Origin: an uncultured Christensenella sp.
GTDB lineage: Bacteria; Bacillota; Clostridia; Christensenellales; UBA1242
Length of the DNA: 10,607 nt
Direction of reading: 5' to 3'
NCBI GenBank assembly: GCA_949293915.1
Contig: CASFFJ010000181.1
Span: 1 to 10,607, forward strand
Part shown: piece after piece, positions 10,393 through 10,607 of the stretch
Position numbering within the stretch: position 1 is the stretch's first letter
Layout of the letters: every line of letters begins with the position of its first letter
Translations under genes and position numbers: made by a program
Notes under the pieces: generated by a model
Told to the model about the DNA's origin: nothing
The model's database searches: none
What the model saw: only the letters and a program-made list of their open reading frames with translations

Positions 10393-10607
10393 ATGAAGCT
10401 GAATGAAATAAAAAAGGTTGGGTTTTATACAGATGACTTGCAAAAAAAGGAAACGATTTTTGAGGTGATTAAAAACACCGATGAGGTATGGTTGAAAGAA
10501 GAACCAGAATGCAAGCTTCTTATTGATACTTGGTTTTATGATTATACGGACGATAATGATAATAAACATTATCAATGTGATGGGACATTAAGACAACCTA
10601 GATTTTC
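10393..10607 (+). CDS. uncharacterised protein, truncated by the window edge
   Basis: 71 codons are visible from an ATG with TAGGAGG (10382-10388) ideally spaced, and the frame is open to the right edge. The sequence starts MKLNEIKKVGFYTDDLQKKE and is acidic (YDYTDDNDNKHYQ). No family can be assigned from this part. It belongs to the operon started by promoter copy 2. Confidence 0.6.
   Translation, partial: MKLNEIKKVGFYTDDLQKKETIFEVIKNTDEVWLKEEPECKLLIDTWFYDYTDDNDNKHYQCDGTLRQPRF

Noticed and set aside
10557..10574. Perfect TGATAAT-aaac-ATTATCA dyad and other TGATAAT copies (2679, 3140, inverted 3169)
   Set aside because: At this AT content about four TGATAAT copies are expected by chance in the window on both strands, and the dyad at 10557 lies in coding sequence. 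I do not claim a shared operator.
1..10607. CRISPR arrays, tRNA genes, insertion sequences
   Set aside because: I looked for regularly spaced repeats, cloverleaf/acceptor signatures and transposase-like proteins with terminal repeats on both strands and saw none that hold up.

Overview
The window is part of a tailed-phage or prophage genome from a Gram-negative host. The evidence is a two-component spanin pair (inner-membrane and lipoprotein-like), a lysozyme-like endolysin, tail-fibre proteins and an exonuclease/RecT recombination pair. Base composition is AT-rich, spacing is tight, nearly every gene has a strong AGGAG-type ribosome-binding site, and stops often overlap the next start or Shine-Dalgarno (ATGA, TAAGGAGG, TAGGAGG). 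The host lineage cannot be fixed from this stretch. I see no integrase, CI-like repressor or packaging genes here, so temperate versus virulent is undecided.

Left arm, late genes (+ strand, 1-2577): end of an upstream gene; a small tail-fibre/adaptor protein (110-631); a lysozyme-like endolysin (633-1100); an i-spanin (1097-1369) with an o-spanin embedded out of frame (1317-1508); a two-helix holin candidate (1505-1663); an unknown beta-rich protein (1665-1952); and a second tail-fibre protein with YTK-type repeats (1954-2577). The lysis cassette therefore sits between two tail genes.

Junction (2575-3333): a hairpin terminator that works mainly on the minus strand; a perfect consensus minus-strand promoter (TTGACA-17-TATAAT) that would make only an ~80-nt RNA ending at that terminator; a minus-strand VRR-NUC nuclease; and a divergent intergenic region full of nested inverted repeats, with a tiny interrupted reading frame.

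Right arm, early/replication genes (+ strand, 3334-end): HNH nuclease; winged-helix replication initiator whose own gene carries three iterons and an AT-only-like tract, the layout of a lambda-type origin; several small unknown proteins; then an operon of small proteins, a RecE-like PD-(D/E)XK exonuclease and a RecT annealase. After a structured leader come two small helix-turn-helix proteins, an AT-rich gene of unknown function (8046-8900), a Dps-like mini-ferritin with the full set of ferroxidase ligands, and a GNAT acetyltransferase closed by a strong terminator. A 64-bp promoter/leader, repeated perfectly, stands before the recombination operon (from ~5311) and again before the last operon (from ~9943), so these two units are probably co-regulated.

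The most unusual elements are the hidden minus-strand small RNA unit, the duplicated promoter with a dyad between -35 and -10, the origin inside the initiator gene, and the phage-borne Dps-like protein next to an AT-rich orphan cassette.
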